DNA of 64,000 nt, from assembly GCA_015680905.1 (NCBI GenBank), contig CM027377.1, positions 62,765,501 to 62,829,500 on the forward strand, read 5' to 3'. Both the position numbers and the translations under genes were made by a program. This document shows positions 13,801 through 23,886 of this stretch, one piece after another (position 1 is the first letter of the stretch; each line of letters opens with the position of its first letter). Origin of the DNA: Coptis chinensis. Its lineage: Eukaryota; Streptophyta; Magnoliopsida; Ranunculales; Ranunculaceae. Under the pieces are notes generated by a model, which worked only from the letters and a program-made list of their open reading frames with translations, was not told the DNA's origin and searched no databases.

Positions 13801-16800
13801 CTACCTTAAGCCCGTAACAGTGTGTTCTTCAAGATTCAATATTTTTAGAATTAAAATAATTTCTTTTCAGAAAAATTATAATATTAGTTGTGTCCCCGTG
13901 TCCTAATTTTCAGACCTTACCCGTGTCCAAACTCAACACTCGTACCCATACCCATGCAACAGAACTATTGTCCCAAAGAAAATCCTTAATTATCGATTCC
14001 TATCTATCAGCGACACTAATGGGCATATAGAAAAGGGACATGTAGTAGACAGGAAGGCTAGAAAAAATGGATTTAATAAGAATAACTCTATCACTTGTGG
14101 ACAAGAACTGACCTTTCCACCCAGCCAATCTACGGCTAAAACGCTCAACAACGGGATCCCAAATGGATATCGATCTATGAGACGTCCCCAAAGGGAGACC
14201 AAGGTATCTCGACGGGAGATTACCACAAACGCACCCAACTGAGGAGGCCAAACTATCAAAATCTTCCTCACCACTCACCTCAAAGATGGTGCTCTTGCCC
14301 ATATTAACTTTAAGACCTGATACTGCCTCGAAACAACAAAGAATACCTCTAAGATATCTTAATTGCTCAACATCATACCCCACAAAAACCACTATATCAT
14401 CAACAAATTGAAGATGGGATATCAAAACCTTGTTTTGACCTACTTTGAAACCATGTAATACCCCCAACCGATTAGCTCTCTCAACCATCTTACCAAAAAC
14501 CTTTACAATCACGAGGAAAAGGAGAGGGGATAAAGGATAGCCCTGCCTAATCCTTCTAGAACTCTTAAAAAAGCCAGCCGGTGAACTGTTAATGAGAATG
14601 GAAAAAGAGGCCGACGATACACATCTCCTAACTCACCCTCTCCACTTAATACCAAAGCCCATACGCATCTTAACATAATCTAAGAAATCCCAATGCACGT
14701 GATCATAAGCTTTCGCCAAATCAATCTTACACACGACACCTGGGTTACCATTTCTTTCTCTATCATCAATGGCCTCGTTCGCAATCAACACCCCATCTAA
14801 AATCGTCCATACACAAAAGTTCCTTGCTCCTGAGCAATTACTCTTGATAACACCTTTTTTAATCTCATGGGCAAGATCTTTGAAATGATTTTATATGCAC
14901 TGCCGATTAGGCTAATAGGATGAAATCGCTAATATCCTCCACACCTTGATTTTTAGGAATAGGCTTGATGAACGTACTATTAAGGCTATGAGCCAAAAAA
15001 CCCGAATCATGGAAATCGCGAACCATATCCATAAAGTCATCTTTCAACACCCCCCACACTTTCCTGAAAAATTCAATGGGGAAACCATCTGGGCCCGGAG
15101 ATTTATCATTTTTCAAACCCTTCATAGCTTCCAACACCTCCTCCTCCATAACCTTCTCTAGCTCGTCTCTTTCCTCCTCCGAAATGCTATCCAAAACAAG
15201 ATTATCAACCCAAGGACGAATGTGATTAGATTCCGTATACATCTTCGAGTAGTAGTTAACCACCTTATCTCTAATATTATCCTCCCCCTTCACTTCCTCG
15301 CCCTCTATCAATAATCTATCAAGATAATTCTCCCTATACCTATCTTTATACCTAGCTTTAGCACATTGGTGGAAATATTTAGTATTAGATTGCTCTTCCT
15401 TAAGCCACCGCCCTCCCGATTTATGCCTCCAAGAAGACTCCTCAAAGTTAACCACTTAACCATCTTCTCGAAATCAACTTTCAAGTCAAAGTGATAGACT
15501 CCACTCTTCCCTAGTGAGATGGCCTTCTTTCTCTTTCAAATCCAAAATCCTTATATCCCTCAATAATTGCCCCTTCTTCCTGTCCACCCTACCAAACACT
15601 GTTATATTCCATTCCTTTATTTTAGACTTCACAAACTATAATTTTTTGGCAAACTTGATGCCAGCTCTATCACCATCCTGATTCACCGCCCTCCACTCTC
15701 TAAGACTGTCCATGAAATTAGGATCCGAGAACCACATCATCTCAAAATGAAAAGGAGTAGGCCTACCCTTGCCCGTCTCATTCACTAAACTAATGGGATG
15801 ATGATCCGAAGCCGTACTAGGAACCACTGACTGGATCATAAAAGGCCAAATCTCCTCCCACTCGCTAGTAACCAAAAACCTGTCCAAAGTCGACAAAATA
15901 GGGTTTTCTTGCTTGTTAGACCAAGTAAACCTACCTCCGGTGAGAGGAAGATCAAGAACCTCGCATCTCCTCACCCACTCGTCAAAAACTCTCATTTAAG
16001 GAGAGATGCGGCATCCGCCTTTCTTCTCATGCGAAAATCTAATCACATTAAAATCACCTGCCGCACACCAAGAACCACCTTTGCTAAAGGTATAGGATCA
16101 TCCAATTCTCCCCAAAAAGACGAGGCACACTCATTTTTTGAGGGCCCATACACAGCTGTCACCAGTTTAGAACTATTTTTCCCACCAAATTTACAAACAA
16201 TAGAGACCGAATACGAACTGATAATATTCTCAGACACTTAGACCTTATATTTATCCCAGAGAATGCACACGCCACCTGTGGTATCTACTGCAGGAAGCTC
16301 GATCCATCAATGTTTCCGATACCCCAAATCTCATGAACAAGAAAAGGAGAGAAAACTTGAAGTTTAGTCTCCTCTAAAAGAACCACACTAGGTTTCTCTT
16401 TCCTAATAACCTCCTTTATACTCGGGCATTTCTTATCATTGCCCAACCCCCTCACCCCCTCACATTCCAATTTAGGATTTTATGATTCATAAAGATGCAT
16501 CTCTCCTCCCCCTTCTACAACTGCCCTCTTTAACTTCCTCTCCATAATTAATAGAACTGCCCTTTGAACTGACTTATGGAGAAGAACACAAGATCAATCC
16601 TCACAAGAGGAACAGAGAAGAACAAGGGATTTAGGGTTGGACCAAAGAATTGTTGTATCCTGTGAAGCAATCATTCCTTTTATTTTGTACTTCAGTTGTA
16701 GAGCTTAGGGTTTTCAGTCCAGTTGGATGCCCTTGAACTAGGGTTTCTTGTCTAGTTGTCTAACAATAGTTCCTAGGTCTGTGATTCTCTGAATGCGTAT

Positions 16801-19800
16801 TCAGATAAGAACCTTTGCAGATTGGATTCCATATCTGGAAGGATTCAGTTTGATCCTCATTTTGTTCTTCACTTGATAGACTCGGCATTCCATGCTGGTG
16901 TTTACAAGCTTACAATGATTTATCTTGAAATCTGGGATTTTTTTTTTGTATAAATTTCTTGAGAAATCATTTGTCTTGTTCGAATTGCTTCACTTCCACT
17001 TCTGTGCTGGTTGTATGACTTCAGTACAACGTCTATCACTTCAAGCTCTCCAGCAATTGTTTTTGAAATCTTCAAGGATACTAAGATTATCTCCTATGAG
17101 CATCCAATCATCAACACTTTAACAACCAATAAACCGCCACATTTCCACTCCCAGTAGTATAGAATGAGGACATTTAGGCGTGCTTGATTCATTACTTTGA
17201 GACGGCAATTAGATTTGAGTAAGTAGCTATTGCTGGGAAAGGGGCAACCGCTTGATACTAACAAGTAACAACGCTCTTTGGTAGCAGTCCAATGGTAACA
17301 CTCTTCAATGTTTTTCGTGTTTGAAACAAATTTGGCGAGTTTTTAAAAAGATAGGTTTCAGGTATATGACCATTGTACAAATTATAGTTCTGTTAGGAAT
17401 GCAAGTAAGTCGCTGCAATTTCTTCAGGTTAATTTTCACTGCAAGTTTTTTCATATTGTACTAAATTCATTTGTTTATTAATAAGGTGAGAGATTTGCGC
17501 AATTTGACTGCAGAGGTCAGTCATTTACCAGTTGAACATTTGAAGCTTATTTTACGAGGAGAAGTTTTGTATGACACAAACAATGGAGATGATGTGCATC
17601 TACAGCTTGAAGATAAAGGTACATATTTATCCAAATCACTAGCAATTATTCCAGTAAGATTGTTTTATTTGTTATTCTAGGTGTCATCAATATTGTAAGT
17701 GAATTGTATTTAGTATGAATTCACTCTCTAATTAGGTTAATGGTTGTTGTTGGGTTTTTTTCGCCTCTTAAGATTATTAAGTTTCATGAACCTGTGATCT
17801 GCCACTTTGTGGCTTGCTCTACCTCCAAGAAAAAGAATTCCTAAAATAATAGGTTTGCACTCTAAGAGAATAATTTTGTATTCATTTTCTAAACGTGATA
17901 GGCTGCGCTGTAAGAAAACCTTCTTACTTCCGGATTTTGTAATTTACATTAAATCTTTGAAAATCAATATGATCTGTCATTTTGGAATTTGTTGCATGAT
18001 TTATTGCTGCAGTTATCTGCTAGGATTGTTTTTAGATTCTTTTAGGACGTTGCTGCCTGTGATATGAAGTGAAGGCATAAATAGGTTTTCTGTTAGTATT
18101 ATAATGCTTCTTTTAAGTTAGTGAAGGTACAAATATCTCAAGGCCTTCTTTTATGTTCTGTACTAGTAGCTTTTAAATTGTCAGAACTTGCAGTTTGAGT
18201 GAAAGGTGTGTCTTTTGTATATATAGATTCCATCATAGTAGCCGTTAAACCAAAATCGCCTACTCAACTTACTCAAGATGGCTTTGATGACGACGAAGAT
18301 GATGAGCTGGTTTGAACTTTTTGATCTGAATCAGGTTTCCTTTGATGTTAAAGATTCTCTGAATTATTCGCTCATTTTTATTTTTATTTTTTTTCGTTGT
18401 GATTTCAGAAGTTTCAGATTCCACAATCTACAAGTCGGTGGAAAAGGAAGATTTTCTCTTTTCTCCATGACAAACTAAAGCTACCTTGTAAGAGTCTATT
18501 CAAATTCTGAGTGCACTAATGATTTTTAAGGGATGACATAACGTGTTTTTTCTGTTACTGTTGGTAGATATCCTGTTGACGGTAATTTTCTCTATCAGCC
18601 TGAGAGCGTGGGCTCTTATCATACTGTGGTTCATGCTGGCGCCTGTAGCATACAGATGCGATTTAGGACCTTTATACGTGAGTTGCTTTTTTATTCTAGT
18701 TTATGCTAGAATTGTTACCTCATTTATATACTGATTACCTAATATATTTAGCTTTCCACCTACTACAGGACATTGAGACGTAAGGTAACAAAATGAATAA
18801 CGTTTGGTTCGAGCTCAGAATTCTTTTAGGTTATATTTACGTAAAGTATCAAAACTGGCGATGAAATAATAATTATTTAGTTTTCTTAGCTGACACCAAT
18901 ATTTCTTGGTTGGTAAAATGTAAAAATGGAAGATAACGGAAATGGACGATGAAATAGTAATATTTTATTTTTGTAATCTGACACCAATATTCCTTGGTTG
19001 CTAAAATGTAAAAATGAAACGTAACAAAAATGGGCCAAGAATTGAGGATCTGTTTGTTATTTGTTTTAACCAACACAAATTGTTCTTTGCTGGTAAAATG
19101 TACCTCCACCCAGTTAATGCATAGTTGCATACCAGAAACTATGGGAGTTGATGTTACAAATTACAATGATATATTCTATTTGCTCCGTAGGATATCCTTT
19201 ACATATCCAGTTTTGGTTTCATTATTGATATGTTAAATTTATTTTGCAGATACTAGGGACAGGGTTCTGTATTATTCTCTTTAATCTTGGAAAGCGGGAA
19301 GATGGTGAGCTCAGGTATAATTACTGACATTTGGATGTGATATATAAGTGATTTCGGATTTCGTACTTTGAAGGTGGATCGTATTTTATTGGTACCATAG
19401 TACAAAATATGAGGATATGGGTGTTTATCGATACTCAATTTCTTGATATGTATCGTGGATATATCCCCTTTGGGGATATTTTACATTGTTTGATATGCAA
19501 ATATCGTGGATATATCTAAAATATCGACAAATATTGTGGATATTGTGGATATTTCTTAATATTTCTTAATATATCACGATATATCATTTATATTTATTTG
19601 AAATATAATGGTAAATATTAAATAAAATTGTTATCTAAACAAAATATTGCCAAATATCTCCAAATATCGCAATATATCCTAAAATATTGAAAATATCATA
19701 AATATTGTTGAAATATCACCGATATTTGCAGTTGTATATATCTCTAAACTTATCGCGATATATATGTATCTTTTGCTTAAATCTCGATATTTATTGCGAT

Positions 19801-22800
19801 ATTTCGTGATATATCGTGATATTTTGTACTATGATTAGTACATCTTCCTAGATTTCTTGTCTGATTTTAGTAGTACTCTATAATGGATTATCGCGGGATT
19901 TACTTCTTATATCTCAATTTGCTAGTCAAATAGAATTTGAGGTTAAAGTTAATAGCAATTTTGAGATGGTGATGGTAGCAAGGCACCTGATGGGGTGCTG
20001 GTGTTATGGTGGCGTAATGGCTTCGTCAATTGGCATTGTTTGGCTTTGTTGGTATGTGGTGACAGTGACAGTGAGGGTCGGTGGATTGTTGGCAGTCCTG
20101 GTTGTGGTGCAGGCTTTTTGGTAGTTGAGTCAGTGTAGTGGCTTATGTGGCGAGATGGATATTTGATTGGATATAAGAGTGATCATCGTGTCATCCCAAT
20201 AAAATATATACATATACAGCAGTGGTGAACGCTGGTTGCAGTCTGAGGTGGGGAAAGTTATGTTGTTGTATGTCGAGGGAAAGAGATTCTTCAGTTGTCA
20301 TCTTCATAATCCTCATAGTACCTGCTGCGCTCAGTAGCATCCCTCCTTCCCAGTCGTCACCGCTCAGTTTCTTCTATCACTGCCCTGATCTTTTCTATAC
20401 TCTTCTTTGTATTAATCCTAACCGTCTGCGCCCCGGTGGCAATCCTTTCTGTTTTTACAGCTCTTGCATCATCCTCCATAGTATGCTTCTTGGCGATCTT
20501 TTTCCCTTGTATCATCTATCTTGTGCTGGACATTTCTTACCTTTCCATGCACTGCTCCACTTTCCAACCACCGACAATACCTTCTTAAACTTCCTATACT
20601 CTATTTTGTTGGCCTTTTTCTGATAAACCTTCATAACCCTGCCTTGTTCGATTTTCTTCCCCTGTTGTTGCTTCTGCAATCTTTCCAAGCTTTCAGCTAT
20701 GAAGCACCGATACGTCCCTAAGGGTGAAGTATCCGTGTCCGACACGGATACGCCCCAATACGCGTCCGATGCGTGTATGATTCGCGATTTGGAGTATCTG
20801 ATTTTATAATTAATTTTTTAATTTCCAACACGCGGGGGATACGCGGGAGACAGTAATCTCACACATACAAATTTTTTTTTTGGAACTTCAACAAAAAAAA
20901 AACTAGTGAAATAAAATCCAAGTTAAGAAGAGATGCAAGAGAAGAAAGATGAAGTGAATCCAAATTATACATGTAAGTTGCTGCTTAATGTGTTTGGATT
21001 GGTCATTTTATGAAGTAGAATTACCATTTTAATTTGAATTTCGTGAAAAATGCTCATTTATATAATATTTATATATATATTATTCAAACGTGTCTATGAC
21101 GTATCCGTGTCCTATATTTTTGAAAAATGCCGTGTTCGCGTATCCGTGTCACGTATCGGTATCCATGCTTCCTAGGTTTTTAGTGGCCATGAAACTTTTC
21201 ATTCTCCCACTGTTAAGGACTAATTATTTTCACCCACTTTTTAGTCGGACTTACTTGTAACTCTGTTTGCTATTTTCACCCCTCAGTCTCAAACTCCATC
21301 AGCCTTAACCTTGCTTCTTGTTTGGGCCCCTTTCCTGTCTCTCCTTCAACCTCTTCAGTCTCCGATGCAGTCCTACTCAAGACGGTCCATCCTCCACATT
21401 TATTGGCCCAGATTCTGTTTGACATTGCTCCATCTTCGTATCATCAACACCGCCTGGATCAGACCTTGTAACCAGCCCACATCTTCCTCCAAGCTATGTT
21501 TCACCCTCCACATGATCCCTACCTTTTCCAGTATCCACACATACTAGGAGTTGGGCGAAGCTCATATTGAAAATTTGGCCTTTCAAGAAGTAACTGCTCA
21601 TCAGATCCCATCCTAGCCACATCAGCATCGTCTTCTCCCATTAATTGTCCTGTCAATCCACCCTCTGCAACCCCAATGCCAATCTCAGCATTCTTTTTAT
21701 TCTGTTCTCATCTCCTCCTTTGATGATTATATTCTCGTAATCAGTTCTTGGGCGGGTTACATATATCGCCAGTTTGACTGCTTCATGGCTGTCAAGACTC
21801 AAGAAGCAAGGTGGATTGGTTGATTTTTTTAACAGCCCCAAATTTACTCGCCATCTCTGTTATTAACCGATTTTCTCACATGTCGAAAGGTAAGCCCATA
21901 AATTATATTCATCTTTTACTTATATAAAACAGACCTTTCTTTAAAATATTCACCTCATAAGACCAAGCCAAAAACTCCAAACTTATTCCCTCATACTTCA
22001 TCAATCTATGCGGAGCATCGCTCCTGTGATAGATTAATCTAAAATGAAGATGACCGCTTTAGTGAATGCAAAAAGCTTCAATTTTGGTTCTACAGGAAAT
22101 GGTAATGCTCTGATGATGTGGGGGATCACCCACTTCCACCCTTGGACATTCAACCACAATACCTTTCTTCCACAAGTTGACTGTAACTGGTGTAGCCACT
22201 TCACCAATTCCATCACGCTCCCCATCTTACATCCCATGAAAGAGATTGATATTAAAACTGGAAATATGTTTTATAATGTTCTTGTAAACTCAATATATGG
22301 TATTTAACATCTCGTACGTCCTATGAAATAGCTTTCCAGTACATTGAGTTTTTGTTACACGCAGAAACATATTTTTCCTGTCTTGTATCACTTTTCAATT
22401 TTTCATGCATAGTTTTCCTCGAACTTAATGGACTTGTTAAGTATCTTTATTCACCAATGGTACAAGGTCAGATCACATGTATCCTAATGAAATTGAGCCA
22501 CCTTTTTTGGTGGTGAATCGTATTAGATGTGCTCGCTCAGTCTCATTCCTGTTGACTTTTACTATACCAATGCTGTTTTCCTAGTATCTTTTTTTTTTGG
22601 GATTTTTCAAGTTTTAGCGTCAATCAGAAATATTAAGTAGCTTAGCTGTACTGTACTTGGACTAAGTTTAAGACCTGTAGCACCAAAGAGGTCATCTTTG
22701 CATACGGGTAGAACTCGGGCGGGTTAGGTCGGGTTGAGACTTAATCCGAGTCCAACCCAAGTTTCAAATGCTTCAACCGGAGCCCGGGACCAAGCCCTAC

Positions 22801-23459
22801 TCGGTCCTTAAATTTTCAACCCAAGTCCTAGCCCGACCAAAATATGTCAACCCAAAGCCAACTTGGATTGGTCGGGTTGGGTTGGGTTGGGTTGGGTTTT
22901 TGGGTTTTTTTGAAATTAGGAGGTAGATAACACTGAAATTGCAATCTTCTAACGAAATCAAAGGGATTTGATTATTTGAAAGGGAAATTAACCTGATTGA
23001 TTCAATTATTCTCTCTAAAATAGATGTTTTCAATTTTATTTTTGACGAATGGAAGATACGCGTACAATACATTGGTGAAGATATGCACATGGGCTCAGGT
23101 TTTTAGGTTATTTGATATTCTAACCCGAGCCCAACCCAAAATCGAGTCGGGCTTTGATTTTACAAGACCAAGCTCAAACCACGGATTTGAAATGTTAGTC
23201 TAGGACTAACAAAAGTCGGGTTTTAGCCTATCGGGCTTAGGCTTCCAAAATTGTTTCCACATTTTGCACAAGAAAGCGAGCAACTCTCCCATCCCATTTT
23301 CTTTATTTTTCACTGTCTTTATGTTCATGAGCATTCTGAAAGTCCTTCAAATGTCTATGTAACAGTGCATATTCGGTCTTCAACGAAGATTTCAGGGAGC
23401 TCCCTGGAACACTGAATGCAGATCGGCTGGACAGGGACATACGGGCAGGTCAATTTTGA
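4856..23459 (+). CDS. Ubiquitin-like / SAYSvFN-domain membrane protein, 7 exons
   Basis: Host gene, read as join(4856-4960, 17486-17618, 18227-18309, 18409-18487, 18568-18677, 19250-19314, 23366-23459): 669 nt, 222 residues and a stop, with GT-AG at every intron and no internal stop. Residues about 13-88 form a ubiquitin-like fold (EITVKTIGPTRPCSLKVP, LKLILRGEVL, DDVHLQLED, DSIIVAVKPK). An acidic stretch (DDDEDDEL) and a basic segment (SRWKRKIF) follow. Then comes a strongly hydrophobic segment, about 134-165, probably membrane-inserted, and SAYSVFN at 192-198, ending in DIRAGQF. The SAYSvFN family includes animal SAYSD1, an ER membrane protein reported to act in quality control of stalled, UFMylated ribosomes at the translocon; the plant role is inferred only. 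The first ATG was chosen because it gives phase 0 into exon 2. Intron 1 is 12.5 kb and full of transposons. No defect is visible. Confidence 0.9.
5262..5412 (-). pseudogene. Amino-acid transporter (AVT/Aa_trans) exon fragment
   Basis: Read on the minus strand this gives ILFVITTVIVALAVPLYGD, then MMSLAGTI, a stop, SGATCIILPCRCYLKD. This matches the late membrane helices of vacuolar amino-acid transporters of the Aa_trans family, where VALxVPFFGD is a recognisable stretch. Only one exon-sized piece is present, with an in-frame stop, inside intron 1 of the SAYSvFN gene. A second copy in the opposite orientation lies at 9490-9660. Without the Copia insertion the two would be about 80 bp apart. 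Probably carried or copied fragments, not a working gene. Confidence 0.7.
5450..5661 (-). repeat. Left (3') LTR copy of the Copia element
   Basis: Same-orientation match to the right LTR from its TGAAGACAAAAGTAAATC border onward. Shorter than the 377-bp right LTR. The flanking GTTAG at 5445-5449 matches the base pairs beyond the right LTR. Confidence 0.8.
5663..5932 (-). pseudogene. Copia gag 3' part and protease start, minus-strand copy (fossil)
   Basis: Minus-strand reading gives WIVDTGATKHIAK, the active-site stretch of a Copia protease (DTGA), preceded by the cysteine-rich end of gag. It belongs to the same minus-strand element as the gag at 6940-7839; the inverted gag copy lies between them. 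Broken. Confidence 0.75.
5935..6869 (+). repeat. Inverted gag copy (left arm of palindrome), Copia fossil
   Basis: A plus-strand copy of leader end plus gag. It starts in the bases just before the gag start and reads VADLNKGEKLDGLNYDIWH, the UBN2-type gag N-terminus (about 5970). It runs to the zinc knuckle CNNCGVLGHFAREC (about 6770) and slightly beyond. It is nearly complementary to 6940-7871, with only about 70 bp between the arms. Broken. RNA from either strand across this region could fold into a stem of over 900 bp. Confidence 0.85.
6940..7871 (-). repeat. Minus-strand gag (right arm of palindrome), Copia fossil
   Basis: Minus-strand gag reading from 7839: ASKNIVTDLNKEEKLDGL, then LDGLNYDIWHRKIQYFLEE, the UBN2 region, ending in a zinc knuckle CNNCGVLRHFTYEC near 7040. 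The frame leads toward 6892. It is the element's own gag, about 1.1 kb downstream of the primer-binding site, and pairs with the inverted copy at 5935-6869. Broken. Confidence 0.85.
7872..8969 (-). other. Untranslated leader of the Copia element
   Basis: A+T-rich stretch between the gag start and the primer-binding site. No coding sequence recognised on either strand. Long for a Copia leader. Confidence 0.5.
8983..9359 (-). repeat. Right (5') LTR of the Copia element, 377 bp
   Basis: Minus-strand TG...CA ends, internal TATA-like CTATAAAAAAGG, primer-binding site (TGGTATCA) directly next to the inner end, and GTTAG target duplication at 9360-9364. Confidence 0.85.
9490..9660 (+). pseudogene. 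Amino-acid transporter (AVT/Aa_trans) exon fragment, second copy
   Basis: Plus-strand reading gives RTLFVVTTIIVALAVPFFGD at about 9498-9557, then AISLTGAFLSATTSYP and LLPKANPNLLDMG before a stop. It corresponds to the same part of an Aa_trans vacuolar amino-acid transporter as the minus-strand copy at 5262-5412, with many base differences between the two. No neighbouring exons are recognisable. Probably a gene fragment stranded in intron 1, not translated. Confidence 0.7.
9661..11433. other. Intron-1 sequence without recognised genes
   Basis: Holds a T-run at 9951-9970 and short open stretches with no recognised family. One reading near 10715-10790 gives NIDFSSETPIEGLAKYATDN, which looks like a host exon fragment but could not be assigned. 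Confidence 0.5.
11442..11788. mobile_element. hAT-type MITE, CGATAT-rich, 347 bp, with 8-bp target duplication
   Basis: Perfect 16-bp terminal inverted repeats, CAAGGACCAAAATATC at 11442 and its complement ending at 11788. They are flanked on both sides by GTTCACCG (11434-11441 and 11789-11796). An 8-bp duplication and CA-starting ends are typical of hAT elements. The interior is full of CGATAT/ATATCG words and has no coding capacity, so it is non-autonomous. Lies in intron 1 of the SAYSvFN gene. Confidence 0.9.
12005..16500 (-). mobile_element. L1-type LINE (EN + RT), minus strand, interrupted by a MITE
   Basis: Near-complete ORF2 region of a plant L1 LINE. The A-tail is the T-run at about 12004-12018. 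At the other end, about 16490-16455 gives ILNWNVRG, the usual start of the endonuclease. Endonuclease motifs follow (IKEVIRKEKPSVVLLEETK; LPLTGGRFTWSNKQENPI; STASDHHPISLV near 15800). RT parts: KSPGPDGFPIEFFRKVWG near 15075, then FVDDIVVFVG near 14390, where FADD is usual. Post-RT: RHRFHLVSWERV near 13300; zinc-binding CPLCLRDGESVNHLLLLC near 12500. No RNase H domain follows, unlike the other LINEs here. A hAT MITE sits at 13326-13964. Several stops and frame changes. No ORF1 and no target duplication found. Confidence 0.85.
13326..13964. mobile_element. hAT-type MITE inserted in the LINE ORF2, 639 bp
   Basis: Ends are CTGTGTTGCATGGGTAC at the left and the complement of TTCTGTTGCATGGGTA at the right. 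Flanks are CTATCGTC (13318-13325) and CTATTGTC (13965-13972), an 8-bp duplication with one difference. On the minus strand the LINE frame reads KDFLWDNS up to one flank and resumes at DREDRHRFHL after the other, confirming the insertion point. It inserted after the LINE did. No transposase coding. Confidence 0.85.
16501..17485. other. Intron-1 sequence before exon 2, nothing recognised
   Basis: No gene family, terminal repeat or tandem repeat recognised. The part next to the LINE may include remains of its leader. The branch/acceptor region of intron 1 lies at the right end (TTATTAATAAG before 17486). Confidence 0.4.
19396..19833. mobile_element. hAT-type MITE, ATATCG-rich, 438 bp, in intron 6
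   Basis: Terminal inverted repeats CATAGTACAAAATAT at both ends. Flanks are ATTGGTAC (19388-19395) and ATTAGTAC (19834-19841), an 8-bp duplication with one difference. The interior is dense in ATATCG/CGATAT words and noncoding. Its ends and content resemble the MITE at 11442-11788 (both have CAAAATAT close to the end), so they may be related families. It starts 81 bp after exon 6 of the SAYSvFN gene. Confidence 0.85.
20222..20710. other. Unidentified former coding sequence, intron 6
   Basis: Open for about 130 codons on the plus strand (20222-20623), rich in Ser, Pro, Leu and Cys, with no motif recognised. The reading on the other strand was also not recognised. The MITE-like repeat at 20711 interrupts whatever this was. 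No function assigned. Confidence 0.3.
20711..21172. mobile_element. MITE-like repeat with GAAGCACCGATACG ends
   Basis: Left end GAAGCACCGATACGTCC. The right end is the complement of GAAGCATGGATACCGATACG, giving imperfect inverted ends. The interior repeats GTATCCGTGTC/GACACGGATAC in both arms. This is a common kind of plant nonautonomous DNA element, probably hAT. No clean target duplication was found. Confidence 0.6.
21173..22320. other. Intron-6 stretch with short unassigned open frames
   Basis: Several short open stretches (21311-21547, 22044-22307 on plus) without recognised motifs. Possibly decayed retroelement coding; not assignable by eye. Confidence 0.3.
22695..23245. repeat. GGGTTGGGTT-rich dispersed repeat, intron 6
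   Basis: Repeated TCGGGTTGGG/CCCAACCC words in both orientations, with a (GGGTT)n run near 22875-22900. The style matches nonautonomous hAT-like repeats such as the one at 49393-50073. Borders are approximate and no target duplication was identified. It ends about 120 bp before exon 7. Confidence 0.5.
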
Positions 23460-23886
23460 GTCATCGAGGTGGTGCATACTGCATAGCATCTTCCATGTAT
23501 GATGTATCTTGAGGCCATGTGCGTATGGTTTGTGCCTGTATGGCTAGAATGTAATAGAAATTAGAAATTGAAAGTGATTTGCAATGATAAAATGCTGTGC
23601 CATGCTCCATATCTTTGTCCTTTCCATTCATGCTTTCTTTTGTACAGTCAATACCCTTATCTCTGTAGGCACCAGTTCATTAAGCTGCCTCTGATTCCAA
23701 TTCCAATCATATTGGATTTGGGACGGGTTCTTTGGACCTAGACCTGGAATCATAGATCTGTCTTTGTGGGCTCTTGGCCCATCTGAATAATTAGAAAGGT
23801 TTTATACAATACGCCATTCTTGTGTGTAGATAAATGAGCACCAAATATGAACATAAGATTAAGAAAAGGAAAGGAAAAAAAACTAG
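23460..23886 (+). other. 3' UTR and downstream flank of the SAYSvFN gene
   Basis: Follows the stop codon directly. AATGATAAAA near 23585 could serve as a poly(A) signal region. The MULE left end begins at 23887, so the 3' flank of the gene is only about 430 bp. Confidence 0.45.

Noticed and set aside
17807-18067. 86-codon frame in intron 2 of the SAYSvFN gene
   Set aside because: A+T-rich intron sequence, no domain, and conflicts with the well-supported splice model.
22870-22905. GGGTTGGGTT runs as telomere-like repeats (also at 49415)
   Set aside because: Plant telomere repeat is TTTAGGG; these are (GGGTT)n words inside dispersed MITE-like repeats.
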